A stretch of DNA of 64,000 nucleotides from Enorma burkinafasonensis (GTDB lineage Bacteria; Actinomycetota; Coriobacteriia; Coriobacteriales; Coriobacteriaceae), in NCBI RefSeq assembly GCF_902150035.1, contig NZ_LR597508.1:1-64000 (forward strand). The letters run 5' to 3'. Position 1 is the first letter of the stretch; every line of letters starts with the position of its first letter. A program made the position numbers and the translations under genes. This document shows, piece by piece, positions 55,940-64,000 of this stretch. Under the pieces are notes generated by a model that was not told the origin of the DNA, did no database searches, and worked only from the letters and a program-made list of their open reading frames with translations.

Positions 55940-57205
55940 TTACGAGCGGTAGTCGGCGTTGATGGAGACGTAGTCGTGGGTGAGGTCGCAGGACCATACC
56001 GTGGTTTTGGCCGACCCCGCGCCGAGGTCGCAGGAGATGACGATCTCGGGCGCCTCGAATCGTCGCAGGGCCTCGTCCTCATCGAAGGGCACGGCGAGCC
56101 CGTCGCGGCAGACCGGGATGCCCATGATGTCGATGGAGACGCGATCCTGGTCGAAGGCAGCGCCCGACTTGCCGAGCGCGCAGGCGATGCGGCCCCAGTT
56201 GCAGTCGTGTCCCGCGATGGCGCACTTGACCAAGGGCGAGTTGGCGACGGCGCGCGCGGCAACGTCCGCGTCGGCGCCGTCGGCGGCGCCGTCGACGGTG
56301 ACCGTGACGAGCTTGGACGCGCCCTCGCCGTCGGCCGCGATGGCGCGCGCGAGCGTCTCGCACACCACGTACAGGGCCCGCTCGAGCTCGTGGTAGGCGT
56401 CGCTTTCCGGCTCGATGGGCGCCGCGGCCCGCGCGGCCGCGCCCGAGGCCATGAGCACGCAGGTATCGTTGGTCGAGGTGTCCGAATCGACGGTCACCTT
56501 GTTGAAGGTCTCCCCGATGACCGAGCTGAGCAGGCCATGGAGCGTCTCGGGGGCGACGGGGGCATCGGTGGTGACGATCGCGATCATGGTCGCCATGTTG
56601 GGCATGATCATGCCCGAGCCCTTGACGCACCCGCCGACGGTGAACGTGCAGCCCAGGTACTCGAGCGCCTGCGTCTCGTAGGAGACGGCATATTCCTTGG
56701 GGTGCGTGTCGGTGGTCATGATCGCGCGCGCGGCGTCGGCGCCGCCCTTGCGCGAGAGCGCGTCCACGGCGAGCGGGACGCCGGCCTCGAACGGGTCGAT
56801 CGTGAGCGGCTGGCCGATGACACCGGTCGAGGCGATGATGACCTCGTCGTTCTCGCAGCCGAGCACCTGGGCCGCGATCTCCGCCGAGGCGCGGGCGACC
56901 GCGCGGCCTGCCTCGCCGGTGGCGGCGTTGGCGTTGCCGGAGTTCACCATGACGGCGCGTGCGGTCCCGCACCCCGTCCCGCCGAGGCTCTCGCGGCTCA
57001 CCGCGACCGGCGCGGCGCAGAAGCGGTTCGTGGTGAAGACGGCGGCTGCGGGGCAGGGCTCGTCGGCGACGACGAGCGCCAGGTCGGGCCGCTCGGGGTT
57101 TTTCCTGAATCCGGCGTGGACGCCTGCGGCCGTGAAGCCGAGGGCGCTCGCGACCCCTCCCTGCGGGACGGCGCGGATGGTCGCATCGAACTGTTCCATA
57201 TCCAT
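55940..57205 (-). CDS. argJ: Bifunctional glutamate N-acetyltransferase / amino-acid acetyltransferase
   Basis: A 421-residue ArgJ. The self-cleavage site is KGSGMIMPNMATMIAI, where the Thr of NMAT becomes the N-terminal nucleophile of the beta chain. Other motifs: FTTNRFCAAPV, MVNSGNANAATGE, SDTSTNDTCVLMASG and the C-terminal NADYRS. It recycles the acetyl group from N-acetylornithine to glutamate, so argA and argE are not needed. ATG at 57205 behind CAGGAGAG. Second gene of the cluster. Confidence 0.95.
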   Translation of the reverse strand: MDMEQFDATIRAVPQGGVASALGFTAAGVHAGFRKNPERPDLALVVADEPCPAAAVFTTNRFCAAPVAVSRESLGGTGCGTARAVMVNSGNANAATGEAGRAVARASAEIAAQVLGCENDEVIIASTGVIGQPLTIDPFEAGVPLAVDALSRKGGADAARAIMTTDTHPKEYAVSYETQALEYLGCTFTVGGCVKGSGMIMPNMATMIAIVTTDAPVAPETLHGLLSSVIGETFNKVTVDSDTSTNDTCVLMASGAAARAAAPIEPESDAYHELERALYVVCETLARAIAADGEGASKLVTVTVDGAADGADADVAARAVANSPLVKCAIAGHDCNWGRIACALGKSGAAFDQDRVSIDIMGIPVCRDGLAVPFDEDEALRRFEAPEIVISCDLGAGSAKTTVWSCDLTHDYVSINADYRS

Positions 57206-57323
57206 AAGATCTCTCCTGGGTTCAAGAGTCGGAAAAGCGGCTGCCCGCACGGCACCTTCCAGTGTACCCGGGGTGCCGTGCGGGTAACGTCCCCGCGCGT
57301 GTCGGAGGCGCGGCGGGGGCGCA

Positions 57324-58391
57324 TCAGACGGGTAGCGCGCAGAGGGGCAACCCTCGTCGCTCGTCGAGCCCGAACACGATGTTGGCGCACTGGACCGCCT
57401 GGCCGGCGGCTCCCTTGCAGAGGTTGTCGATGGCGCCGATGGCGATGAGGGCGCCCACCCTCCGGTCGATTGCGAGCCCCACCTCGCAGATGCAGGTGCC
57501 GGTGACGGAGTCGGTGCGCGGGGTGCGTCCGGGGTCGAGGACCCGCACGCAGGGGCAGCCCTCGTAGACCTTGCGGTAAGTGGTAACCGCCTGCCCGTCA
57601 TCGAGGTCTCCTGCTGCTTCCCCCAGCGGGATGGTCACCGTCGAGAGCAGCCCGCGCTTGAGCGGCGCGAGATGCGGGGTGAAGACCACGCGGTCCGGGA
57701 TGCCGAGGATCTGCTCGATCTCGGGCGTGTGGCGGTGCCGGCAGACGCCGTAGGCCTCGACGTTTCCCGCCACGCCGCAGAAATGCGTGCGCGCGCTCGG
57801 CGTCTTGCCCGCCCCGGTCACGCCGGAGATGGCGTCGACGACGATGGGCCCGCGTTCCGCTGCCCAGCCGGCCCGGATCGCGGGCGCCGCGGCGAGCGAC
57901 GTGGCGGTGGGGAAGCAGCCGGCGCAGGCGACAAGCGCCGGGCGTCCCGCCGCGCGCTCGGCGCGGGCGCGCAGGAGGTCCTCGGCGAAGAGCTCCGGCA
58001 GGCCGAAGGCGCGCGTGGCGAGGAGCTCCGGCGAGGTGTGGGGAACGTCGTACCACCGCTCGTAGGCGCGCGCGTCCGCGAGCCGGTAGTCGGCGGAGAG
58101 ATCGATGACGGTGACGCCCTGCGCGAGCAGCGCGGGCGCGATCTCGAGCGCCTTGGTGTGCGGCACGGCGAGAAACACCGCGTCGCAGGCGGCGAGGGCC
58201 GGGTCGTCGTGGTCGGTGAAGGAGAGGCCGCACGCTCCGGCGAGCGCCGGGTACGCCTCGGCGACCGGTACGCCCGCATCGGTCGAGGAGGTCGCGACGG
58301 CGAGCGAGAAATCGGGATGGGCGATGAGCAGGCGCACGAGCTCGATGCCCGCGTACCCCGCAGCGCCCACGACCCCTACGCGGTAACCCAT
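57324..58391 (-). CDS. argC: N-acetyl-gamma-glutamyl-phosphate reductase
   Basis: A 355-residue NADP-dependent reductase: N-terminal Rossmann VGVVGAAGYAGIELVRLL, LAVPHTKALEIAP, DLSADYRL and active-site Cys in ACAGCFPTATSLA. The C-terminal catalytic motifs are HRHTPEIEQ and FTPHLAPLKRGLL. It carries out the third step of arginine synthesis. ATG at 58391 follows GATAGGGAGGAC. First gene of the argC-J-B-D cluster on the minus strand, with a palindrome upstream that may bind the arginine repressor. Confidence 0.95.
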   Translation of the reverse strand: MGYRVGVVGAAGYAGIELVRLLIAHPDFSLAVATSSTDAGVPVAEAYPALAGACGLSFTDHDDPALAACDAVFLAVPHTKALEIAPALLAQGVTVIDLSADYRLADARAYERWYDVPHTSPELLATRAFGLPELFAEDLLRARAERAAGRPALVACAGCFPTATSLAAAPAIRAGWAAERGPIVVDAISGVTGAGKTPSARTHFCGVAGNVEAYGVCRHRHTPEIEQILGIPDRVVFTPHLAPLKRGLLSTVTIPLGEAAGDLDDGQAVTTYRKVYEGCPCVRVLDPGRTPRTDSVTGTCICEVGLAIDRRVGALIAIGAIDNLCKGAAGQAVQCANIVFGLDERRGLPLCALPV

Positions 58392-58428
58392 GCCGTCCTC
58401 CCTATCAACATGAATAAACAGAGCTTCG

Positions 58429-58442
58429 ATATCAGTTGATAT
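58429..58442. promoter_or_regulatory. Palindrome upstream of argC, possible ArgR site
   Basis: atatcagttgatat is a perfect 6+6 inverted repeat about 38 bp before argC, next to atgaataaaca, which resembles half an ARG box (TGAATAAA). Arginine repressors bind such AT-rich pairs; assignment is tentative. Confidence 0.4.
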
Positions 58443-58486
58443 GGAAGAATAGCACGGAATATGAGCGATAACGTATTTGTAACAAA

Positions 58487-59356
58487 CTACGCCGCGAACG
58501 CCCGGATCCGCTCGATGAGCCGCGCTGCCTCCTGGCGCCCCTGGATGTAGAGGTCGAGCAGCTTGGCGGGGTCGCGCTCCACGTGGCCCACCTCGACGGG
58601 GCGCGGCGGGGCGATGACGAGCGCGCGACCGGCGTCCTCATACGCCCAGATGCGCTCGCGCTGCTCGTTATAGCGCTCATGGCGCGTCTCGAGCGCCTCG
58701 AGCAGGTAGGGGAACTCCGCATAGCGCGCGCGTGCCGGCGCCATGAGGTCGTAGGGCGCCTTCACGTAGGAGCGGTGCTGCGTGAGCACGACGATGGCGC
58801 GGGAGTAGCCCTCGTCCTCGAGCACGTGCTCGACGGGCACGGAGTCGGCCACACCGCCGTCGAGGTAGAGGTGGCCGTCGAGCTCGACCGACTGCGTCAT
58901 GAGGGGCAGCGAGGTGGTCGCCCGCACGATATCGATGTCCAGCACGGCGTTTCTCACCTCGAGGTAGGCGGCGGTGCCGAAGAGGATGTCGGTCGCCGTC
59001 GCGTAAAGGCGCATCGGGTTGGCGAGGAAGGTCTCGTTATCGAAGGGGTCGAGGCGGTCCTGCACGTCGTTCAGCATGAAGTCGTAGCCGATGAGGCTGC
59101 CCGTGGCGGTGAGCGACTTGGCGCCGATGTAGCGCCGGTCGTTGCAGAAGGCGAGGTTCACGCGGTTGGCGCGGCCGATCTGGCGGGACTTGTAGTTCAG
59201 GCCGATGAGGGCGCCGGCCGAGACACCGTAGCAGGCGGGCACCTCGATGCCGCGCTCGAGCATCACGTCGATGACGCCGGCGGTGAACTGGCTGCGGAAG
59301 CTCCCGCCTTCGAGGACGAGGGCGCACTTCCCGGTATGCTCGGCTTTGGTGTGCAT
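58487..59356 (-). CDS. Patatin-like phospholipase family protein
   Basis: A 289-residue patatin. The oxyanion motif GGSFR is near residue 17-21, the catalytic Ser is S46 in YGVSAGALIG, and the Asp is D166 in LYLDGGVADS; Ser and Asp form the dyad. It is probably a lipid acyl hydrolase acting on membrane or exogenous lipids. Physiological substrate is unknown. ATG at 59356 follows GAGGAGGC. Monocistronic, between argC and the tRNA gene. Confidence 0.88.
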   Translation of the reverse strand: MHTKAEHTGKCALVLEGGSFRSQFTAGVIDVMLERGIEVPACYGVSAGALIGLNYKSRQIGRANRVNLAFCNDRRYIGAKSLTATGSLIGYDFMLNDVQDRLDPFDNETFLANPMRLYATATDILFGTAAYLEVRNAVLDIDIVRATTSLPLMTQSVELDGHLYLDGGVADSVPVEHVLEDEGYSRAIVVLTQHRSYVKAPYDLMAPARARYAEFPYLLEALETRHERYNEQRERIWAYEDAGRALVIAPPRPVEVGHVERDPAKLLDLYIQGRQEAARLIERIRAFAA

Positions 59357-59522
59357 GGGTGCCTCCTCATCGCATGCCGCGCGCGGCGCGATATCCGTTT
59401 CCATTCGCTTCTTCTACCACAAACGGCCCCCGTTCATACCGCGCGCTCGCCACCGGCGAGTGGCCTGCAGGCGGAGCGGGGGGAGCGCGGGCTCTCGGGC
59501 CTCCCGCGCGGTAAACGACAGA

Positions 59523-59554
59523 CGCCCGGAAGCCGGGGTGACCGGCACCGGGCG
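59523..59554 (-). terminator. Terminator downstream of tRNA-Val
   Basis: cgcccgg (59523-59529) pairs with ccgggcg (59548-59554), with an internal ccgg pairing, 16 bp after the tRNA 3' end on the minus strand. Confidence 0.5.
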
Positions 59555-59569
59555 CCTGCGTGCTCGCTC

Positions 59570-59645
59570 TGGTGGGCGATGAGGGATTCGAACCCCCAGC
59601 CTTGTGCGTGTAAAGCACCTGCGCTAACCGTTGCGCCAATCGCCC
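59570..59645 (-). tRNA. tRNA-Val (anticodon UAC)
   Basis: On the minus strand the acceptor stem gggcgat pairs with atcgccc. The D arm (gcgcaacggttagcgc) is followed by the anticodon stem gtgc/gcac with loop tttacac (anticodon TAC, reading GUA/GUG) and the T arm ctgggggttcgaatccc. Discriminator A and a genome-encoded CCA (59570-59572) complete it. Total 76 nt including CCA. Confidence 0.93.
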
Positions 59646-59813
59646 GTGCGTACAGAGTATAGCCTAAGTCGCCCTGCCGCGGGCTTGCGCGGGCGCTCCC
59701 TACGGAAATGCGGTGGCGCTTCGCGCGCGAGCGTGTCCGCAGGCGGCTTCGCTCGGTATGATAGGGGCGATGGGGCGGAAGCGGCCGCCCCGCGGGTTCC
59801 CAGCGGAGGATAC

Positions 59814-60725
59814 ATGCCTGAGAATATCGCCTTTCTGCCGGAGGTGGCGACCGGTGAGCTGCGCGAGCGCCTGGCGAACGTGCGCTACGTCTTCAGCGAC
59901 CTGGACGGCACGATGTACGGCCCGGGCTCCTGCGTGCTGTCGAACGCGGCGGGCGAGCACAGCCTGTCCTTCGTCTCGGCGCTGCTCGACCTCAAGCGCC
60001 TCGGCATCGAGGTGATCCCCTGCTCGGGGCGCAACCGCTCGATGCTGCACGAGGACACGCGCCTTCTGGGCCTCAACTCCTATATCGGCGAGATGGGCGG
60101 CATCCTCATGCTCGACCGCTCCAAGAACGACTGGGAGTACTACACCGCCGATATGGCCTTTGACCCCGCCTCAGGGCTCACGCCCCACGAGGTGATCGAG
60201 CGCACCGGCGTGTGCGACGAGTTCTCGGGCCGCTGGCCGGGGCTTCTCGAGTACCACAACGACATGTCGACGGGCTACAAGTACCGCGAGGTGACCGTCG
60301 GCCTGCGCGGCGAGATCCCCGACGAGGAGGCGCGCGCCCTGCTCGACGCCTGCGGCGTGGCCCTCGACTGGGCGGACAACGGCTACCTGAACTACATCTC
60401 GGCGCCCACGACGCTGAGGCTTCCCGAGGGCGTGCCCGGCCGTGCCTTCAACATCATGCCCAAGGGCCTCAACAAGGGCCGCGCCATCAAGCGGTTCTGC
60501 GAGCTTCGGGGTATCGACCCGGCCGAGACCCTCGCGATCGGCGACGCGACCTCGGACTACCTCATGGCGGACTACACGGGCATGTTCCTGCTGGTAGAGA
60601 ACGCGCTCGGCAACAGCGACGTCGAGGGGTTCCTGGCGAGCCATCCCGACGCGCGGGTCGTGCGCGGGCGCATCGTCGACGGCTGGGTGCGCGCGATGCG
60701 CACGCTGGTCGAGGCACAGGGCTAG
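59814..60725 (+). CDS. HAD-superfamily hydrolase, Cof/YbjI type
   Basis: A 303-residue HAD phosphatase. Motif I DLDGTMYGPGS with nucleophile Asp and acid Asp; motif II Ser/Thr in VIPCSGRNRSML; motif III Lys in GLNKGRAIKRF; motif IV GDATSDYLMADYTG. A large cap domain sits between motifs II and III, as in type IIB HADs. Likely a cytosolic sugar- or nucleotide-phosphatase; substrate unknown. ATG at 59814 follows GCGGAGG. It is followed after 30 bp by murI. Confidence 0.88.
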   Translation: MPENIAFLPEVATGELRERLANVRYVFSDLDGTMYGPGSCVLSNAAGEHSLSFVSALLDLKRLGIEVIPCSGRNRSMLHEDTRLLGLNSYIGEMGGILMLDRSKNDWEYYTADMAFDPASGLTPHEVIERTGVCDEFSGRWPGLLEYHNDMSTGYKYREVTVGLRGEIPDEEARALLDACGVALDWADNGYLNYISAPTTLRLPEGVPGRAFNIMPKGLNKGRAIKRFCELRGIDPAETLAIGDATSDYLMADYTGMFLLVENALGNSDVEGFLASHPDARVVRGRIVDGWVRAMRTLVEAQG

Positions 60726-60755
60726 GGTCGGCCGAGGAGCGCGAAGGAGGCTGAC

Positions 60756-61688
60756 ATGCCGCTTCATACGACTTCTCCCGCCGACGTGGCGGGGGAGCGG
60801 GTCACGGCGCCGGCGGGCGACACGCGCCCTATCGGCGTCTTCGATTCCGGTCTGGGCGGGCTCACCGTGGCGCGCTCGATCGCGATGGCGCTGCCGCATG
60901 AGTCAATCTACTACGCGGGCGACACCAAGCGCTGTCCGTACGGCCCGCGCGCCGAGCACGAGGTGCGCACCTTCGCCATGCAGGCGGCGCGCTGGCTCGA
61001 GCAGCACGACGTCAAGATCATCGTCATCGCGTGCAACACGGCCACGGCCGCGGCGCTGCGCATCGCGCAGCAGACGCTCGCGGTGCCGGTCATCGGCGTG
61101 ATCGCGCCGGGAGCGCGCGCGGCCATCAACACCACGCGCACGCGCAAGGTCGGCGTGCTCGCCACTGAGCTCACCGTGAGGTCGGGCGCCTACACGCGCG
61201 CCATCCAGGATCTGGATGCCGGCGTCGACGTGTACGGCTGCCCCGCGCCGAGCTTCGTCGAGATCGTCGAGCGCGAGCTCGCGACCGGGGCGCACCTGCA
61301 GGAGCGCTGGCTCGAGAACGGCGACATCTTCGACACGCCCGAGATCCGCGCCGAGGTGGCTCGCACGCTCGAGCCCATCACCGAGAGCGAGGTCGACACG
61401 GTGGTCTTGGGCTGCACGCACTTCCCGCTGCTCGCCGGCCCCATCAGGGCGGCGCTCGGCGAGGGCGTGCGCGTGGTCTCGTCGGCCGAGGAGACCACGC
61501 GCGAGCTCACCGACATCCTGCGTCGCCGCGACCAGCTCGCCGGCGAGGGCAACCGGCCGCTGCACCGCTTCGCGACGACGTCCGACAACATCGCCGAGTT
61601 CGCCGCCGCGGGCAGCTTCATCTTCGGCCAGCCGCTCAAGAGCATCGAGCACGTGAGCAACGCCGAGCTCGAGCACGTGTACCGCTAG
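60756..61688 (+). CDS. murI: Glutamate racemase
   Basis: A 310-residue cofactor-independent racemase. The pattern IGVFDSGLGGLTVARSI begins the fold. The two catalytic Cys are C93 in VIACNTATAA and C220 in VLGCTHFPLL. It supplies D-glutamate for peptidoglycan. The N-terminus carries about 24 extra residues before the core. ATG at 60756 behind AAGGAGGC. It is part of a housekeeping run with the HAD gene, rph, rdgB and dtd, an order common in Gram-positive genomes (murI-rph-rdgB). Confidence 0.94.
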   Translation: MPLHTTSPADVAGERVTAPAGDTRPIGVFDSGLGGLTVARSIAMALPHESIYYAGDTKRCPYGPRAEHEVRTFAMQAARWLEQHDVKIIVIACNTATAAALRIAQQTLAVPVIGVIAPGARAAINTTRTRKVGVLATELTVRSGAYTRAIQDLDAGVDVYGCPAPSFVEIVERELATGAHLQERWLENGDIFDTPEIRAEVARTLEPITESEVDTVVLGCTHFPLLAGPIRAALGEGVRVVSSAEETTRELTDILRRRDQLAGEGNRPLHRFATTSDNIAEFAAAGSFIFGQPLKSIEHVSNAELEHVYR

Positions 61689-61766
61689 GCCGATCGGCGC
61701 GCCTCGAGGCACGCCGCCTGCGGCGGTCCCGTGCCGCCGCTGTCAACACCGTGAAAGGGGATTCCC

Positions 61767-62507
61767 ATGGACTACATCGAGATCGACCGCGCCGGCGGCC
61801 GCGCCCTAGACGAGATGCGCCCCGTGGCGCTCACACGCGACGTGCTCAAGCACGCGCTGGGCTCCTGCCTGGTCGAGTTCGGCGACACGCGCGTGCTGTG
61901 CGCCGCGACCATCGAGGAGGGCGTCCCCGGGTGGCGCAAGGCGAGCCGCGCCGGTTGGGTGACGGCCGAGTACGCCATGCTCCCCGCCTCGACGGGCCGC
62001 CGCACCGCCCGCGAGCGCGGCAACCGCAAGGGCCGCTCGATGGAGATCGAGCGCCTCATCGGCCGGAGCCTCCGCACCGTGACCAACATGCGCATGCTCG
62101 GCGAGTACACGGTCACCGTCGACTGCGACGTGCTCCAGGCCGACGGCGGCACGCGCACGGCATCCGTGACGGGCGCCTGGGTTGCCCTCCACGACGCGCT
62201 CATGGCCTGGGTCGAAGCGGGCAAGATCGCGCGCCTGCCGCTCACCGGCCAGGTGGCGGCCGTGTCCATGGGCGTGGTCGACGGGTGCGAGCTGCTCGAC
62301 CTCGACTATCGCGAGGACTCGCGCGCCGAGGTGGACATGAACCTCGTGGCGACCGACACCGCCGAGATCGTCGAGATCCAGGGCACCGGCGAGCGCATGC
62401 CGTTCGACCGCGCGCGGCTGGCCCGCCTGCTCGATTTGGGCGACAAGGGCATAGCCAAGCTGATCGAGCTCCAGAACGAGGTCACGGCGTTCCGTGACGA
62501 CGACTAA
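61767..62507 (+). CDS. rph: Ribonuclease PH
   Basis: A 246-residue phosphorolytic exoribonuclease that trims tRNA 3' ends. Features: R...DEMRPVALTRDVLKHALGS, VLCAATIEEGVPGWRK, GWVTAEYAMLPASTGRR and the phosphate-binding IGRSLRTVTNMRMLGEYT. The C-terminal core has DLDYREDSRAEVDMNLV. Length and motifs are standard. ATG at 61767 behind AAAGGGG; rdgB starts 12 bp after its stop. Confidence 0.95.
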   Translation: MDYIEIDRAGGRALDEMRPVALTRDVLKHALGSCLVEFGDTRVLCAATIEEGVPGWRKASRAGWVTAEYAMLPASTGRRTARERGNRKGRSMEIERLIGRSLRTVTNMRMLGEYTVTVDCDVLQADGGTRTASVTGAWVALHDALMAWVEAGKIARLPLTGQVAAVSMGVVDGCELLDLDYREDSRAEVDMNLVATDTAEIVEIQGTGERMPFDRARLARLLDLGDKGIAKLIELQNEVTAFRDDD

Positions 62508-62518
62508 AGGAGGCCCCC

Positions 62519-63169
62519 ATGGCGCTCGATAGGATCGATTCGGCGGAACTCGACCCGGCGCGCACCGTCGTGGTCGCGACCGGCAACGCCCACAAGCTCG
62601 TGGAGATCGAGACGATGCTCTCGGCGGCGCTCCCGGGCATGAGGTTCGTCGCCCTGGGGCAGCTCGGGGACTTCGAGGACCCCGAGGAGACCGGGACGAC
62701 GTTCGCCGAGAACGCCGTCATCAAGGCGCGGGCCGCCGTCGATGCGACCGGGCTCGCCGCGGTGGCGGACGACTCGGGCCTCATGGTCGACGCGCTCGAC
62801 GGGGCGCCGGGCGTGTACTCGGCGCGCTACGCGGGCGTCCACGGCGACGACGAGGCGAACAACGCCAAGCTGCTCGCCGCCCTCGAGGGCGTCGCCGCCC
62901 CCGCCCGCACGGCGCGGTTCGTGAGCTCCATCGCCTTCATCGAGCCCGACGGAGCGGTGACGATGGGCGAGGGGACCTGCGAGGGGACGGTCGGCACGGT
63001 GGGCCGCGGCGAGCACGGGTTCGGCTACGACCCGTTGTTCCTGCCCGCCGACACGCCGGGCAGGACCATGGCCGAGCTCGAACCGGACGAGAAGAACGCC
63101 ATCAGCCACCGGTTCCATGCGCTGCAGGACCTCTGCGCCAAGCTCGCCGAACGGGGCGAGCGCGCATGA
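62519..63169 (+). CDS. rdgB: XTP/dITP diphosphatase (non-canonical purine NTP pyrophosphatase)
   Basis: A 216-residue HAM1/RdgB protein: nucleotide-binding VVATGNAHKLVEIETML, EETGTTFAENAVIKAR, VADDSGLMVDALDG and catalytic GEHGFGYDPLFLP. It removes XTP and dITP from the nucleotide pool. ATG at 62519 follows AAAGGAGG. It overlaps dtd by the ATGA form (63166-63169). Confidence 0.95.
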   Translation: MALDRIDSAELDPARTVVVATGNAHKLVEIETMLSAALPGMRFVALGQLGDFEDPEETGTTFAENAVIKARAAVDATGLAAVADDSGLMVDALDGAPGVYSARYAGVHGDDEANNAKLLAALEGVAAPARTARFVSSIAFIEPDGAVTMGEGTCEGTVGTVGRGEHGFGYDPLFLPADTPGRTMAELEPDEKNAISHRFHALQDLCAKLAERGERA

Positions 63170-63612
63170 GGGCGGTGGTCCAGCGCGTGACCCGCGCGAG
63201 CGTGACGATCGACGGCGCGGTGACGGGCAGCATCGGGCAAGGCTACCTCATCCTCTTGGGCGTTGGCGCCGCCGACACGGCCGCGGAGGCCGAGCGCCTC
63301 TGGAAGAAGGTCTTCGCGCTGCGCCTCATGGAGGACGAGGACGGTAAGACCAACCGCTCGCTCGCCGACGTGGACGGCGACGTGCTCGTGGTCTCGCAGT
63401 TCACGCTCTATGCCGACTGCCGGCGCGGCCGGCGTCCCTCGTTCACGGCGGCGGGCGACCCGGCCCACGCGAAGGAGCTCTACGAGCGCTTCGTGGAGCT
63501 GGCGCGGCAGGACGTGACGCACGTGGCGACGGGGACCTTCGCGGCCGACATGAAGGTCGAGCTCGTGAACGACGGCCCGTTCACCATCGTGCTCGACACC
63601 GACGAGCTGTAG
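63166..63612 (+). CDS. dtd: D-aminoacyl-tRNA deacylase
   Basis: A 148-residue Dtd protein. MRAVVQRVTRASVTIDG begins the fold, the SQFTLYADCRRGRRPSF motif holds the catalytic loop, and NDGPFTI corresponds to the family NxGPVT cross-subunit motif (with Phe for Val). It hydrolyses D-aminoacyl-tRNAs (and Gly-tRNA-Ala). The ATG overlaps the stop of rdgB, so translation is coupled. Last gene of this run before a separate unit. Confidence 0.95.
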   Translation: MRAVVQRVTRASVTIDGAVTGSIGQGYLILLGVGAADTAAEAERLWKKVFALRLMEDEDGKTNRSLADVDGDVLVVSQFTLYADCRRGRRPSFTAAGDPAHAKELYERFVELARQDVTHVATGTFAADMKVELVNDGPFTIVLDTDEL

Positions 63613-63678
63613 GCTGTCGCCGGCCGCCTGCCTGCTGCCGCACGCTGGCCGGGGCTGGCGCCGCGGAGAGATTCCTGC

Positions 63679-63684
63679 TACAAT
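63679..63684 (+). promoter_or_regulatory. Possible -10 element upstream of the Veg-family gene
   Basis: tacaat occurs 70 bp before the start codon in an otherwise GC-rich gap; a clear -35 partner (TTGACA-like, 17 bp upstream) is not seen. Only a weak promoter call. Confidence 0.35.
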
Positions 63685-63753
63685 TCATCTGTTTTGTCTA
63701 CCGTGGGGGTACTATGCCCCTTGATCGCGTCACGCCTGCAGGAGGTCTTATAG

Positions 63754-64000
63754 ATGGAAGAGCTCGCAGTCAACCACGTCGAGGAGATCCACGAGAAGCT
63801 GACCCAGATGGTCGGCGATCGGGTTAAGGTCAAGGCCAATATGGGCCGCACGCGCGTGGTTGAACGCATGGGTACCATCAAGACCGTCCATCCCGCCGTC
63901 TTCATCGTGGAGGTCACCGAGCGCCGCGGCCGCACCTCCCGCCAGAGCTACCAGTACGTCGACGTGCTCACCGGCACGGTCGAGCTGTTCGACCCCGAGA
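63754..64000 (+). CDS. veg: Veg-family protein, partial (runs off the window)
   Basis: ATG at 63754 sits behind AGGAGG. The first 82 residues (EEIHEKLTQMVGDRVKVKAN, then GRTRVVERMGTIKTVHPAVF and TSRQSYQYVDVLTGTVELF) match the small Veg protein family, SH3-like beta proteins known in B. subtilis for biofilm stimulation and abundant expression from a strong promoter. The stop lies outside the window. It appears to be a new transcription unit after dtd. Confidence 0.82.
   Translation, partial: MEELAVNHVEEIHEKLTQMVGDRVKVKANMGRTRVVERMGTIKTVHPAVFIVEVTERRGRTSRQSYQYVDVLTGTVELFDPE

Overview
The window is high-GC DNA (about 65-70 percent in the core genes) with the gene content of a Coriobacteriia actinobacterium. 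Collinsella or a close relative is my inference, drawn from the GC-rich codon use, the one-piece tmRNA with a tag ending LALAA, a GlnR-like orphan regulator beside glnA, and the mix of arg, feo and Dpp-type genes. No rRNA or other decisive taxonomic marker is present.

The left third (about 1-19.5 kb) is an accessory island. It opens with the right end of an IS21-family element that cuts a tyrosine integrase gene. A mobilisation-type small protein and phage debris follow, including a frameshifted scaffold-like gene carrying CW_7-type repeats and a small membrane protein. Next is a tightly packed minus-strand operon (9613 down to 2985): a DUF262/DUF1524 (GmrSD-like) protein, an 809-residue glycine-rich membrane protein of unknown family, an AbiH-family protein and a membrane-anchored protein. 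I consider this the best candidate for an undescribed multi-gene anti-phage system. Further right are a broken AlbA_2/Schlafen-type regulator behind a perfect 15-bp inverted repeat, a MarR/MFS efflux pair, an XRE membrane regulator, an MFS remnant cut by an intact IS3-family element, and a low-GC PHP-ATPase fusion with a small overlapping partner, a second defence candidate. A ~127-bp imperfect repeat occurs at 11.6 and 19.2 kb.

From about 19.6 kb the window is mostly core chromosome: a small Cys-rich redox-like protein, DUF4241 protein, dihydrouridine synthase, ferritin, a GNAT protein, purH, a BceRS-like two-component pair, aspS, the iron uptake set feoA-feoA-feoB plus a Cys-rich membrane protein, glnA with a GlnR-like regulator, HtrA, ligA, a Phd/VapC-type toxin-antitoxin pair, a MarR-controlled heterodimeric ABC exporter, a Bax-inhibitor-1 protein and a five-gene oligopeptide ABC importer.

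The right end holds tmRNA (ssrA, minus strand), the arginine cluster argC-argJ-argB-argD (minus strand), a patatin-like protein, tRNA-Val(UAC), and a plus-strand housekeeping run: HAD phosphatase, murI, rph, rdgB, dtd and the start of a Veg-family gene that leaves the window. Many intergenic regions carry clear hairpins or operator-like palindromes, listed individually. All functional calls come from reading motifs by eye; no database search was run.
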